Source of the DNA: an uncultured Opitutales bacterium
GTDB lineage: Bacteria > Verrucomicrobiota > Verrucomicrobiia > Opitutales > Intestinicryptomonadaceae
Assembly (NCBI GenBank): GCA_944389195.1
Contig: CALXLM010000003.1
Coordinates: 1 to 64,000 of the forward strand
DNA: 64,000 bases
Direction of reading: 5' to 3'
Every line of letters begins with the position of its first letter. Position 1 is the first letter of the stretch. A program made the translations under genes and the position numbers. Of this stretch, positions 26,194 through 35,804 are shown piece by piece. Below the pieces are notes generated by a model. The model was not told the origin of the DNA and made no database searches. It saw only the letters and a program-made list of their open reading frames with translations.

Positions 26194-27408
26194 ATGTCGT
26201 TGATAGTACAGAAATACGGCGGAACGTCGGTGGGCGATACCGACAGAATTTTGAACGTGGCAAAGCGGATAAAAAAATTTGTCGACGGCGGCAACAGCGT
26301 TGTGGTCGTCGTTTCCGCCAGAAGCGGCGTTACAAACGAACTTATTGCACGGGCAAAAACGTTTTCTCCGGAGCCGGACGACCGTGAGATGGACATGCTG
26401 CTCGCCGTCGGCGAGCAGGAGACGATAGCGCTTACAGCAATGGCTTTGCATTCCCTCGGCGTTAAGGCGGTTTCGCGTACGGGCGCCCAGGCGGGGATTA
26501 TCACCGACGACGCCCATACGCGCGCGCGCATTGTGGAAATAACGGGCGGAGACATACGCGAATGCCTCGACAGGGGGGAGGTCGTCATAGTCGCCGGATT
26601 CCAGGGCGTGGACAAGGCGGGAAACGTCTCCACGCTCGGAAGGGGCGGGAGCGATTTGTCGGCCATTGCGCTCGCCGCCGTGCTGAAAGCCGATATCTGC
26701 CAAATCTACACCGACGTCAGCGGTGTGTACACAGCGGATCCACGCGTTGTCAAAAACGCGCGCAAAATACCGGAAATGTCTTACGAGGAGCTTTTGGAAA
26801 TGGCGTCTTTGGGCTCAAAAGTAATGCAGGCCAGAAGCGTAGAGTTTGCGCAGAAACACAACGTCGTATTCGAAGTGCGATCAAGTTTTAACAACGAACC
26901 CGGAACAATAGTGAAATCGGAAGCACCATCATTGGAGGACGTCGTAATCAGCGGCGTGGCCATAGACAGAAACCAGACGAAAGTCACCGTAAGCGACATT
27001 CCCGACAAGCCCGGAACTGCGGCCGACATTTTCCGCGAGCTCGGCGAGGCCGGCATAGTTGTGGATATGATAGTTCAAAACGTCGGAAGGGGCGGAAGGG
27101 CAAACCTCACGTTTACGGTTTCGAAAGACGACGCAACAAAAGCCGAAAAAGTTTTGCGCGCCCATTGCGAAACCATAAAGGGGGCTACGGTTTCCATCAC
27201 GGGCGATATCGCCAAGGTTTCCGTAATAGGAACAGGAATGCGCTCGCACAGCGGCGTGGCAGCCAAGTTTTTCCAGACGCTTGCGGAAAACAGCATAAAC
27301 GTCCAGATAATCACCACGAGCGAAATAAAAATATCGGTCGGCATATCGCTTGAGGACGCCGACATGGCGGCAAACGCGCTCCATGCGGCGTTCGCCCTCG
27401 ATAAGTAA
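26194..27408 (+). CDS. lysC: Aspartate kinase
   Basis: 404 residues. VQKYGGTSVGD at the N-terminus, VVSARSGVTNELI, GRGGSDLSA, YTDVSGVYTADPR; two ACT domains follow from about residue 265 (TKVTVSDIPDKPGTAADIF and AKVSVIGTGMRSHSGVAA), giving feedback regulation by lysine and/or threonine. First step of the aspartate family. No homoserine dehydrogenase fused. Preceded by a 216-base control region with a promoter and inverted repeat, and followed by thrC after about 100 bases. Confidence 0.95.
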   Translation: MSLIVQKYGGTSVGDTDRILNVAKRIKKFVDGGNSVVVVVSARSGVTNELIARAKTFSPEPDDREMDMLLAVGEQETIALTAMALHSLGVKAVSRTGAQAGIITDDAHTRARIVEITGGDIRECLDRGEVVIVAGFQGVDKAGNVSTLGRGGSDLSAIALAAVLKADICQIYTDVSGVYTADPRVVKNARKIPEMSYEELLEMASLGSKVMQARSVEFAQKHNVVFEVRSSFNNEPGTIVKSEAPSLEDVVISGVAIDRNQTKVTVSDIPDKPGTAADIFRELGEAGIVVDMIVQNVGRGGRANLTFTVSKDDATKAEKVLRAHCETIKGATVSITGDIAKVSVIGTGMRSHSGVAAKFFQTLAENSINVQIITTSEIKISVGISLEDADMAANALHAAFALDK

Positions 27409-27510
27409 TGCTCGTTCCGTTTCCGTCCGGATTTGAGATTTAATATTGCGGGGCTTGGCGCACTGCAGATCGTTTAAAATTCTAAAAGCGCCGGGTGGCG
27501 CAAATGTGCT

Positions 27511-28872
27511 ATGGAATATACAAGTACTCGGGGACAAAGCAAAAAATTGTCGTTTTCGGAGGCGGTGGCCGAAGGTTTGGCTCCCGACGGCGGGCTGTAT
27601 GTGCCCGATTCGCTTCCGGACATATCCGGAAGCCTCGCCTCATGGGAGGGGCTGCCGTACGCGGATCTTTGCTTCGAATTCATGAAAATATTTGCCGACG
27701 ATATTCCCGAGGACGACCTGCGAGGAATAGTAAGGGCTTCATACCTGAAGTTTGACGACGGCAGGATAGCGCCTCTGTCGAAGCTCGACGATTCCCTGTA
27801 TATGCTCGAGCTTTATCACGGCCCAACGCTTGCGTTCAAGGATTTTGCGCTGCAGTTGGTGGGCAATTTGTACGAGTATTTTCTTTCATTGAGCGGCGGA
27901 AAGATAAACGTTTTGGGAGCGACCAGCGGGGACACCGGAAGCGCGGCAATAAGCGGGCTTTTGGGTAAGAAAAACGTAAACATATTCATTCTCTATCCAG
28001 AAGGCGGGATATCTCCGATACAGGAAAGGCAGATGACTTGCACGGGGGCTTCGAACGTGCATCCGATAGCCATACGCGGAACTTTCGACGACGCCCAGGC
28101 CATAGTCAAGCAGCTTTTCGGGGATTTGAAGTTCAAGGCCGAGTGGAACCTTTCGGCGGTAAACTCCATAAATCTGGCGCGCATTTTGGCGCAGTGCGTT
28201 TACTATATTTACGCTTGGCTGAACCTTCCAAAGGGCGAGCGCGCTGACGTAAGGTTTGTAGTGCCTACCGGAAACTTCGGAAACGTGTTTGCGGGGCGGC
28301 TGGCCGGCATGGCCGGGCTGCCTGTTGGGGGGTTTAGAATAGCCACAAACCGCAACGACATTCTTTGGCGCCTCTTCAATTCGGGAATTTACGAACTTTC
28401 CAAAGTGTCGCCGAGCTATGCGCCGTCGATGGACATTCAGGTGGCGTCAAATTTTGAGCGCTTTTTATACTACTTTTTGAACCGCGACACCGCTGGGGTG
28501 CGGGAAGTCATGGAGGCTTTCAAGCGCGACGGCAAATGGGTTTTCAAAAATTTTGATCCCGGCATTTTCAGCGCTTCAAGAATGTCTGACGGGGAAATAG
28601 CCGAAGCAATTTGCGAAGTTAACAAAAAATACGGCGTTGTTGTGGATCCGCATACGGCGTGCGCCTTCAAGGAGCTTCCAAAAGAGGGGACAAAAGTCGT
28701 ACTTTCAACGGCAAATGCGGCTAAATTTCCCAGGCTGATAGAGAAAACTTTGGGGTTTACCCCGAGGTCGCCGTCGCTCGAGGCTCTAATGGACAGGGAG
28801 ATTGTAAAAGAGACGTTCGACGCCGACGCCGGCAAAATAAGGTCGTACATAGAGGAGAAGGGAATTAGGTAG
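27511..28872 (+). CDS. thrC: Threonine synthase
   Basis: 453 residues. YTSTRGQ opening, DGGLYVP, the PLP lysine in ALAFKDFALQLVGN-type segment (TLAFKDFALQ), ATSGDTGSAA phosphate loop and PTGNFGNVFAG. It is of the long, E. coli/yeast-like class. Makes threonine from O-phosphohomoserine. Same strand as lysC and cimA, probably part of one amino-acid unit. No clear Shine-Dalgarno. Confidence 0.95.
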   Translation: MEYTSTRGQSKKLSFSEAVAEGLAPDGGLYVPDSLPDISGSLASWEGLPYADLCFEFMKIFADDIPEDDLRGIVRASYLKFDDGRIAPLSKLDDSLYMLELYHGPTLAFKDFALQLVGNLYEYFLSLSGGKINVLGATSGDTGSAAISGLLGKKNVNIFILYPEGGISPIQERQMTCTGASNVHPIAIRGTFDDAQAIVKQLFGDLKFKAEWNLSAVNSINLARILAQCVYYIYAWLNLPKGERADVRFVVPTGNFGNVFAGRLAGMAGLPVGGFRIATNRNDILWRLFNSGIYELSKVSPSYAPSMDIQVASNFERFLYYFLNRDTAGVREVMEAFKRDGKWVFKNFDPGIFSASRMSDGEIAEAICEVNKKYGVVVDPHTACAFKELPKEGTKVVLSTANAAKFPRLIEKTLGFTPRSPSLEALMDREIVKETFDADAGKIRSYIEEKGIR

Positions 28873-28920
28873 CCCGTCCGGATTGTGCGGGCGGGCGTTC
28901 CCCGAAAAGATGCGAAAATA

Positions 28921-28941
28921 GCGCGGAATGGATTTCCGCGC
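28921..28941 (+). other. Hairpin upstream of cimA
   Basis: GCGCGGAA (28921-28928) pairs with TTCCGCGC (28934-28941), loop of 5 bases; it lacks a T run, so it may be an mRNA stability or leader structure rather than a terminator. Confidence 0.35.
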
Positions 28942-28967
28942 CTTGTGAAAATTAAAAAATAAATACG

Positions 28968-30542
28968 ATGAGCAACGACAAGGTTTTTATATACGATACG
29001 ACTCTGCGCGACGGGACGCAGTGCGAGGGGGTGTCGCTTTCGGTGGCCTCCAAGCTGCGGCTTGCGGAAAAGATGGACAAGTTCGGTTTCGACTTCATAG
29101 AGGGCGGATGGCCCGGATCGAATCCGCGCGACATGGCTTTTTTTGCACAGGCAAAAAAGCTCGAGCTTTCGCACGCTAAAATCACGGCTTTCGGGGCTAC
29201 GCGCCGCGCGGGTTCGAGGGTTGACAAGGACGCCCAGGTGGCGCTTCTTTTGGAAGCCGACACTCCTTATGTCACGATATTCGGGAAAACGTGGCTTTTG
29301 CATGTTGAGGAGGTCATTAAGACAAGCGCCGAGGAAAATCTTAAAATGATAGAGGAGACGGTGGCGTATCTATCCGAAAACGGGCGGAAGGTGATATACG
29401 ACGCCGAACATTTTTTCGACGGGTATAAGGACGACAGCTCGTACGCACTTGAAACTCTTGAAGCTGCCAGGCGCGGGGGGGCGGAGTTCGTTTGCCTGTG
29501 CGACACCAACGGCGGGACGCTCGTGGACGAATTCGGATCGATAGTCGGGGACGTCGTTTCGCGCATGGGCGATATGCCGGTCGGGGTTCACTGCCACGAC
29601 GACAGCGGTTTGGGGGTGGCGCTTTCCCTTGAGGGTGTGCGCCGCGGGGCGTCGATGGTGCAGGGTACGATAAACGGTCTGGGCGAGCGAAACGGCAACG
29701 CCAACCTTTGCACCATAATACCCAACCTCTCCATAAAAATGCGGCGCAATCTCGATTGCGCCCCGAACCTTTCGAAATTGCGCGACCTTTCCCTGTTTCT
29801 GGACGAAATGGCGAATCTTAGGAGCGACACGCGGCTTCCCTATGTGGGGGCATCGTCATTCGCGCACAAGGGGGGTGTCCATGCGGACGCCGCAAACAAG
29901 GTGAAGCGCAGCTACGAACACATAGACCCGGCGCTCGTGGGGAACAGGACCCGCGTGCTCGTAAGCGACATGTCGGGCAGGGCGTCGGTCATGATGAAGG
30001 CGCGCGACTTGGGAGTGGACGTAGACTCGAAGGATCCGGTCATAGGGGAATTTCTGGACGAGCTCAAAAGGCTGGAGTTTAGGGGCTACGAATACGAGGC
30101 CGCCGACGCGTCTTTCGAGCTTCTTCTGTCGAAGTTTTTGAAAAAGCACAGCGACCACTTTAAGGTCCGCGGCTATAGGGTAATTGTGGAAAGGGACGAA
30201 TTTGCGCGCACGACAAAGTCGGAGGCCACAGTTAAACTGGAGATAGACGGCTCGATAGAGCATACCGTCGCGGAGGCGCACGGCCCGGTTGCGGCGCTAG
30301 ACCTCGCGCTCCGAAAAGCGCTCGTTAAAAAATTTCCGAAAATAAAGGATATTGAGCTTTCCGACTTCAAAGTCAGAATCATCGACAGCGACGCCGGCGC
30401 AAATGCCACAACGCGCGTGCAGGTAGAAACCAAGGATTCGCGCCGCGTATGGGGAACCGTCGGGGCGTCCGACAACATCATAGTGGCTTCATGGGAGGCG
30501 CTTAAGGACGCCGTCGAATACAAGCTTTCGGAAGATAGTTGA
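28968..30542 (+). CDS. cimA: (R)-citramalate synthase
   Basis: 524 residues, HMGL-like/DRE-TIM fold: YDTTLRDGTQ at the start, EGGWPGSNPRD (citramalate/CimA-type substrate segment rather than LeuA), GVHCHDDSGL, GTINGLGERNGNA, HKGGVHADA. The last ~110 residues are the LeuA allosteric dimer domain (SEATVKLEIDG, VAALDLALRKAL, TRVQVETKDS). It makes citramalate from pyruvate and acetyl-CoA, opening a threonine-independent route to isoleucine; feedback by isoleucine is expected. A-rich leader rather than Shine-Dalgarno precedes the ATG. Confidence 0.92.
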   Translation: MSNDKVFIYDTTLRDGTQCEGVSLSVASKLRLAEKMDKFGFDFIEGGWPGSNPRDMAFFAQAKKLELSHAKITAFGATRRAGSRVDKDAQVALLLEADTPYVTIFGKTWLLHVEEVIKTSAEENLKMIEETVAYLSENGRKVIYDAEHFFDGYKDDSSYALETLEAARRGGAEFVCLCDTNGGTLVDEFGSIVGDVVSRMGDMPVGVHCHDDSGLGVALSLEGVRRGASMVQGTINGLGERNGNANLCTIIPNLSIKMRRNLDCAPNLSKLRDLSLFLDEMANLRSDTRLPYVGASSFAHKGGVHADAANKVKRSYEHIDPALVGNRTRVLVSDMSGRASVMMKARDLGVDVDSKDPVIGEFLDELKRLEFRGYEYEAADASFELLLSKFLKKHSDHFKVRGYRVIVERDEFARTTKSEATVKLEIDGSIEHTVAEAHGPVAALDLALRKALVKKFPKIKDIELSDFKVRIIDSDAGANATTRVQVETKDSRRVWGTVGASDNIIVASWEALKDAVEYKLSEDS

Positions 30543-30557
30543 TTTTTCCGAAACGTT

Positions 30558-32441
30558 ATGCCAACATTGCGCCGTACCATGGATTCCGACAAACAGTTTG
30601 GACGCAAGGTCGTGGACGTGAAATCGTCCATCGGCAGCGAGGCCTTAAGGCGCGTTTACGGACTTATACAAAAGCCTTTCGAGGATTTTCTCGGCATAAC
30701 AAAGCTCAATTCGGCGTACGATTACCTGTTAAAAAACACAAGCGGCAACTTCTACGAGAGGGCGATAGAGGCGGTTGGGATAGATTTTGAAATAGACGAC
30801 GCCGATTTCAAAAAAATCCCCAGAGAGGGGCCGCTTGTGGTCGTCTCCAACCATCCGCTCGGAGGGGTTGACGGCATAATTTTGGGGGCGGTTCTTTTGC
30901 GGGCGCGTCCCGACGCGAAAGTAATAGTAAACGGGCTTTTGGCGAAAATGCCGGAAATTGTTGACTATTCCATATGCGTCGATCCTTTCGGGGGGAGTTC
31001 GGCCACGGCAAAAAACGTATCCGCCATGAAGGACACTATCCGCCATCTTAAAAGCGGGGGATGCATAGGCACGTTTCCGTCGGGCACGGTTTCCCATATA
31101 CATTTGCGCGACTGCTGCATAAGCGATCCGGAGTGGAATACGAATATAGCCCAAATTGCGAGGCGCACGCAGGCCAACATTCTTCCCGTGTATTTCGACG
31201 GGAGAAACTCTTGGCTGTTTTACCTGGCTGGTCTTGTCCATCCGCGGCTGAGAACCCTGCTTCTTTTGCGGGAGATGTTTCAGGCGGCCCGCCGCAAAAA
31301 AGTCAGGATGCGCGTGGGTGGCGTAATATCGGCGCGCAAGCTTTCGGAATTTTCGACGGATGAAGAGCTGACTTCGTGGCTTAGGATAAACTCATATGTT
31401 CTCGGCGGGCGCAACAACCGGGGGGAAAAACAGGACTCCACTCAGCTTAAGATAATACAGCGCAGCATAGAAAAGATTTTTCCCATGATGCACCGCGAAA
31501 TGCAGGATCTCATTTTGCCGATAGACTCTGCTAAGATGGCCGCGGAAATTGCCGCGCTTCCGGAATCGGCGCGAATGATTGGCGGTGATAAAATATCGGT
31601 TTACTGCGCGGAAGCCTGGCAGATTCCCTGGACGCTGCTCGAAATAGGAAGACTCCGGGAAAAAACCTTTCGCGAGGTTGGCGAGGGGTCGGGAAAAAGC
31701 GTGGACAACGACGAGTTCGACCAATACTACCTGCACATGTTTATGTGGGATTCTGAAAGCGGGAAAATCGCCGGGGCGTACAGAATAGGCCGCACCGACA
31801 AGATTATGAACTCGCTCGGAGTCCAGGGGCTTTATGCGTCGACGCTCTTTAAAATAAAAAGGGAGCTTATCGACCGCATAGCGCCTGCGCTTGAAATGGG
31901 AAGGTCGTTTATAGCAAGCGAATACCAAAAGAAGCGTTCCACGCTCGCCGTCCTATGGCGCGGCATAGGCGAGTACCTATACCGCAACCCGCATTATCGC
32001 ACGCTGTACGGTCCCGTGAGCATCAGCACCCAATACAACTCCATTTCGAAGGATTTGATGGTGCAGTTTCTTTCCGAGCGGAAAACTTCCGGGGAGCTTG
32101 CAAAATTTGTAAAGGCAAAAAAACCTCCGAAAGTTAAAATGAAGAGCGTGGATAAAAAGGCGCTGCTTGCTGGGGCGCACAATATAGACCACATATCTGC
32201 GCTCGTATCCGAAGTTGAAATCGACAACAAAGGCATACCTACGCTTCTAAAACACTACCTTAAATTGGACGGGGAACTTTTGGCTTTCAACGTGGATCCG
32301 GATTTCGGCTCGTGCATCGACGGCCTGATTATGGTCGACATGCTAAAAACCGACCCTAAGCTTTTAAAGTCCTATATGGGCGAGAAACAGGCCGCTGAGT
32401 ACAGGCGCTACCACGGCCTCGACACTCCGGAGTTCGATTGA
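30558..32441 (+). CDS. Fused O-acyltransferase / N-acyltransferase (OlsF-like, amino-lipid synthesis)
   Basis: 627 residues. Residues ~80-290 are a PlsC-type glycerolipid acyltransferase: SNHPLGGVDG (HX4D type), VDPFGGSSA and a FPSGTVS block in place of FPEG. Residues ~335-580 are a GNAT-like domain of the OlsB/hemolysin family: SVYCAEAWQIPW, LREKTFREVGEGSG, IAGAYRIGRT, GLYASTLFKI, ELIDRIAPALEMGRSFI. Two-domain OlsF enzymes make ornithine lipids by N-acylation followed by O-acylation; Bacteroides glycine lipids use separate homologues. Which amino acid is used here is unknown. Starts 16 bases after cimA. Confidence 0.8.
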   Translation: MPTLRRTMDSDKQFGRKVVDVKSSIGSEALRRVYGLIQKPFEDFLGITKLNSAYDYLLKNTSGNFYERAIEAVGIDFEIDDADFKKIPREGPLVVVSNHPLGGVDGIILGAVLLRARPDAKVIVNGLLAKMPEIVDYSICVDPFGGSSATAKNVSAMKDTIRHLKSGGCIGTFPSGTVSHIHLRDCCISDPEWNTNIAQIARRTQANILPVYFDGRNSWLFYLAGLVHPRLRTLLLLREMFQAARRKKVRMRVGGVISARKLSEFSTDEELTSWLRINSYVLGGRNNRGEKQDSTQLKIIQRSIEKIFPMMHREMQDLILPIDSAKMAAEIAALPESARMIGGDKISVYCAEAWQIPWTLLEIGRLREKTFREVGEGSGKSVDNDEFDQYYLHMFMWDSESGKIAGAYRIGRTDKIMNSLGVQGLYASTLFKIKRELIDRIAPALEMGRSFIASEYQKKRSTLAVLWRGIGEYLYRNPHYRTLYGPVSISTQYNSISKDLMVQFLSERKTSGELAKFVKAKKPPKVKMKSVDKKALLAGAHNIDHISALVSEVEIDNKGIPTLLKHYLKLDGELLAFNVDPDFGSCIDGLIMVDMLKTDPKLLKSYMGEKQAAEYRRYHGLDTPEFD

Positions 32442-32584
32442 ACGCGCAATGTCCGAATATGTGGCAATGGCATTTTTTAGGGTAGTGCCGGGCGGGGTTC
32501 GTGCTTCGCTGTCCGCAAGTGTGCGTTATTTCGGCGTGCGGAGTTTTTTGGGGGAGAAAATGTTTCCTGTTTTTGACATAAAAA

Positions 32585-32609
32585 AATACTGGCGCTCCGC
32601 CAGCGCCAG
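32585..32609 (-). terminator. Hairpin with U-tract on the minus strand
   Basis: CTGGCGC (32589-32595) and GCGCCAG (32603-32609) pair around a 7-base loop; only on the minus strand does a U-rich tract follow (32581-32587). No minus-strand gene is present to the right, so it may be a weak terminator of the upstream plus-strand gene or of an antisense RNA. Confidence 0.4.
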
Positions 32610-32627
32610 GTTGTTTGGCCTACAAAA

Positions 32628-34013
32628 ATGTTTTTGAAGCGCAAAAAATGTGAATACAGCCCTTATCATAGCAGGCGTTTGGACTGGCGCCGTTTGGGCG
32701 TTTTGATACCCGCCAATCCATTTGCGATTCTCGGCGTATTCAAATCGCTCCGCCACCGCAATTTTTTGATTTATTTTATAGGGCTCGGCGTGTCGATGAA
32801 CGGCGCGTGGATACAGCAGCTGGCAATGGGCTGGCTGGTGTTTTCCATGACAAACTCCGTGTTTATGCTGTCGCTGTCCGTATTTCTTTCCCAAATACCG
32901 ACGCTTTTCCTGACGCCGTTTGCGGGGGTTGTTTGCGACAGGTTCGACAGGCGCAAGATAATAATCGCGACGCAGGCGGCCATGATGGCCCAAAGCATAG
33001 CCCTTGCGGCGCTTACATTAAGCGGAATCATCACGATGCCTGCCGTGCTTTTTCTGTGCCTGTGGCAGGGAATTGTGATAAGCTTCGACGCTCCGGCGCG
33101 CCAGTCGTTTTATGTTCTGCTTGTGCCGAAGGAGGATTTAAGCAACGCGATAGCCATGAATTCGACCGTCATAAACGCGATGAGGTTTATAGGGCCTGCC
33201 ATCGGGGGCGTGATGGTCGCAAAGGCGGGCGAGGGAATGTGTTTTCTGATAAACGCCCTTTCGTATTTGGCAATTTTGTTTTCGCTTTCGATGATTCGCG
33301 TCCCGCACAAAAAATCGACTTTTTCCGCAAAAAACGCGCTCGCCGACATACGCGAGGGGATATCTTACGCGGCGGTTTCCGTTCCGATACGTTCGCTTCT
33401 TATAATTCTCGGCATAGCGAGCTTTTTTGGGATTCCCTTTCCGCTTTTGATGCCGGCATTCGCCAAAGGGGTGTTGGGGGGTGGAAGCGAGCTTCTGGGA
33501 ACTCTTATGAGTTTTATAGGCTCTGGAACCTTGTGCGCCGCGCTGTATCTTGCGGCGCGCAAGAGCATTTTGGGACTGGGTCGCGTGATAATAATATCGA
33601 GCGTGATATTTGGGGCGGCTTTGGTAGGAATGTCGTTTGTGCGTTTCATTCCTCTGGTTTACGCATTGTGCTTTTTTACGGGCTTTGCGATGATATCGAT
33701 TGCGGCATCGTGCAACACGATGCTTCAGGCGCTTGTTGACGACGAGAAAAGGGGGAGGGTAATGAGCATATATTCGATGGTGTTTTTCGGAATACCCCCG
33801 CTTGGAAGCATAGTGCAGGGATATCTTTCCAACTTCATACCGCTTCCGGCAGTCGTTTTTTTCTGCGGGCTTGTGTGCATAGCGGGCGGCCTGGGGCTTG
33901 AATATTTCCGGCCGCAGATCAGGGCATGCGCACGCGACATCTACGCTAAAAAAGGCATTGTGATGCCTGAAATAGCGAGAGCGCTGCAGTCGTCGAACAA
34001 CAAGAACAGTTGA
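32628..34013 (+). CDS. Major facilitator superfamily transporter (DUF894/EntS-like)
   Basis: 461 residues, about 11-12 membrane segments. Landmarks: SMNGAWIQQLAMGWLVFSMTNS, FAGVVCDRFDRRKII (MFS loop 2-3 motif), DAPARQSFYVLLV, AMNSTVINAMRFIGPAIGG, DDEKRGRVMSIYSM. These match the EntS/DUF894 branch, members of which export siderophores or drugs. No siderophore genes are near, so the substrate is open. The first ~35 residues are basic and variable and the start codon is uncertain. Confidence 0.87.
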   Translation: MFLKRKKCEYSPYHSRRLDWRRLGVLIPANPFAILGVFKSLRHRNFLIYFIGLGVSMNGAWIQQLAMGWLVFSMTNSVFMLSLSVFLSQIPTLFLTPFAGVVCDRFDRRKIIIATQAAMMAQSIALAALTLSGIITMPAVLFLCLWQGIVISFDAPARQSFYVLLVPKEDLSNAIAMNSTVINAMRFIGPAIGGVMVAKAGEGMCFLINALSYLAILFSLSMIRVPHKKSTFSAKNALADIREGISYAAVSVPIRSLLIILGIASFFGIPFPLLMPAFAKGVLGGGSELLGTLMSFIGSGTLCAALYLAARKSILGLGRVIIISSVIFGAALVGMSFVRFIPLVYALCFFTGFAMISIAASCNTMLQALVDDEKRGRVMSIYSMVFFGIPPLGSIVQGYLSNFIPLPAVVFFCGLVCIAGGLGLEYFRPQIRACARDIYAKKGIVMPEIARALQSSNNKNS

Positions 34014-34146
34014 AAGCTTAATCCTTTTGCAAAATGCGGTAAGCCGGCTCTTCTAATTGCCTTGACTTGCATTCGATAGTATTTAAACCGTATGTATAAA
34101 AATGCCGGGCTTGCTGCGCCAAACCTAACGGGGATAGGAAAATAGA

Positions 34147-35802
34147 ATGCGTTTTTTTGCAAATTTCATTACGTCCATTCTGAGACTCGCCGCCGGCGTT
34201 TTTGCATTGCTTGTGGCTGCGGGCGTTCCCGCGTATTTCGTGGCGGTCGATAAGGAGGCCGTAGTGGCTGCCGGCGCGGGGACTCCAACACCCCTTGATT
34301 TGGCGCGGGTTTATTTCGACGCCTCGAAGTTTTCAACGGCTTTGCTGGCTGCCGGCGCGGCGGCGGAAGACGATAAAATTTCCAAGGAGGTTGAGGCGGT
34401 ATATGCTTTGCATCCCAAATGGGCGGCCGCCGGCGGGGACGACCCGTATTTCGACGCATTTCTCTCGACCGTGCCGCGCGAGTATTCGTCTAAAAGCGGC
34501 GTTAAGGTTTATTCCGTATTGTCGCTCGAGGAAAACCGTAAAAAACTGCTCGAGTTTTTGTCCCAGACCGACTCAGGATTCGTAAAGAAAATCATAAGCT
34601 TAAGGGGAATGACATCGTCGGTTCTTCCGGCGGTTTATACGTCCGCGGGGGCTCCGCTTGAGGCGGCGCTTTTGTCGAGCGCGCTGCTTGCACAGACTGG
34701 GGACTTTTCGCCGATCTTTCTAAAGGATTTTTCGTCAACGTTGGAATCGATGAAAAGCGATTCCGCCGAAAAGGACAAGTTTGAAAAGTACTGCATAGGG
34801 CTTCTCGTGTTCGCCAAAAGCATGGATTGGACGAGCATGGGATCGCTTTTTGCGCATTTTTCGTCGCTAAAGGAGGTTTACGATTTTGCGCGCGTATACG
34901 AAAGGGCGCCTTCGGACGACATGAAAAAAACGCTTGTAGCCGGACTTTTAATGTGCGGCAGCGCCCCAGACTGCGTGCGCTATCTTGGCGGAGCGGACGG
35001 CCGGCGCTGGAGGGATTTTTCTTTCGCCTACATGAACGGCGAGGGTGCCCTGAAATTTCTTCTCGGGCGCGGCAAACCCATATATAGGAACTCCTATGTA
35101 GCGAAGCTGGTGCTTCCGGTATGCGCGCCGCTAAGGGAAAGCCTCGGCGCGGCTGCGGTTGATTTCCCGGTCGGGCTGCTCGTTCTAAAGGTTGCGCTGA
35201 GCCTGCTGGGTGGCTATCTTTTCATTAGGGGATTTCTCAGGATGTTTTTTTGGCGGCGCGACACGCCTTCATGGCTATCTCCGCTGGCGCTTGCGAGGGG
35301 CTTCTTGGAGGGTTCGGTGGTGGCTCTGGCATTTTTCATCGTGATAGAGCCGAATGCGTTTAGAATCAAAATAGAAAACGGCCCCGCGCCGGAATTAAAA
35401 TTTGCATTTGAAAAAGCAGTCAACACAATAGGAGAGGAAATTATGAAATTCGAAACAGACTCCGCAACTCTTGCAGCCGTAGGGCTGTTTTTGGTCCTGC
35501 AATTTACGGTGTATTTGCTTTGCGTAATACGCTTGTCCATAATCAAGCGCACTATCGCCCCGCCGAAGCTGAAGCTGAAACTGCTGGAAAACGAGGAAAA
35601 TTTTTTCGACCTCGGGCTTTACATAGGATTGGCCGGAACGGTGGTTTCCCTTATACTTTTGACGATGGGCATAGTGACGGCAAGCCTTATGGCCGCGTAC
35701 GCATCGACGCTGTTCGGCATATTGTTTACAGCGATTGTGAAAATAGTTCACGTTAGAAAATACAAGCGCAAGCTTCTTATAGAATCGGCCGGCGAAGACT
35801 AA
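34147..35802 (+). CDS. Membrane protein of unknown function, ExbB/TolQ-like C-terminus
   Basis: 551 residues. One N-terminal membrane segment (9-30), then a helical Ala/Ser-rich soluble part to about residue 340, probably periplasmic, rich in short helices (TPR/SEL1-like spacing is not clear). Three or four membrane segments follow at ~345-365, ~385-400, ~440-460 and ~483-530. The last pair, FDLGLYIGLAGTVVSLI...ASLMAAYASTLFGILFTAIVKIVHV, has the look of the TM2-TM3 pair of MotA/TolQ/ExbB. There is no recognised ExbD partner; lpxA starts 2 bases after the stop, so a link to the envelope is likely. I cannot assign a function. Confidence 0.6.
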   Translation: MRFFANFITSILRLAAGVFALLVAAGVPAYFVAVDKEAVVAAGAGTPTPLDLARVYFDASKFSTALLAAGAAAEDDKISKEVEAVYALHPKWAAAGGDDPYFDAFLSTVPREYSSKSGVKVYSVLSLEENRKKLLEFLSQTDSGFVKKIISLRGMTSSVLPAVYTSAGAPLEAALLSSALLAQTGDFSPIFLKDFSSTLESMKSDSAEKDKFEKYCIGLLVFAKSMDWTSMGSLFAHFSSLKEVYDFARVYERAPSDDMKKTLVAGLLMCGSAPDCVRYLGGADGRRWRDFSFAYMNGEGALKFLLGRGKPIYRNSYVAKLVLPVCAPLRESLGAAAVDFPVGLLVLKVALSLLGGYLFIRGFLRMFFWRRDTPSWLSPLALARGFLEGSVVALAFFIVIEPNAFRIKIENGPAPELKFAFEKAVNTIGEEIMKFETDSATLAAVGLFLVLQFTVYLLCVIRLSIIKRTIAPPKLKLKLLENEENFFDLGLYIGLAGTVVSLILLTMGIVTASLMAAYASTLFGILFTAIVKIVHVRKYKRKLLIESAGED

Positions 35803-35804
35803 AA

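Noticed and set aside
32807-33739. 310-codon plus-strand frame within the MFS transporter
   Set aside because: A shifted-frame shadow of the transporter; it gives charged, low-hydrophobicity sequence with no domain.
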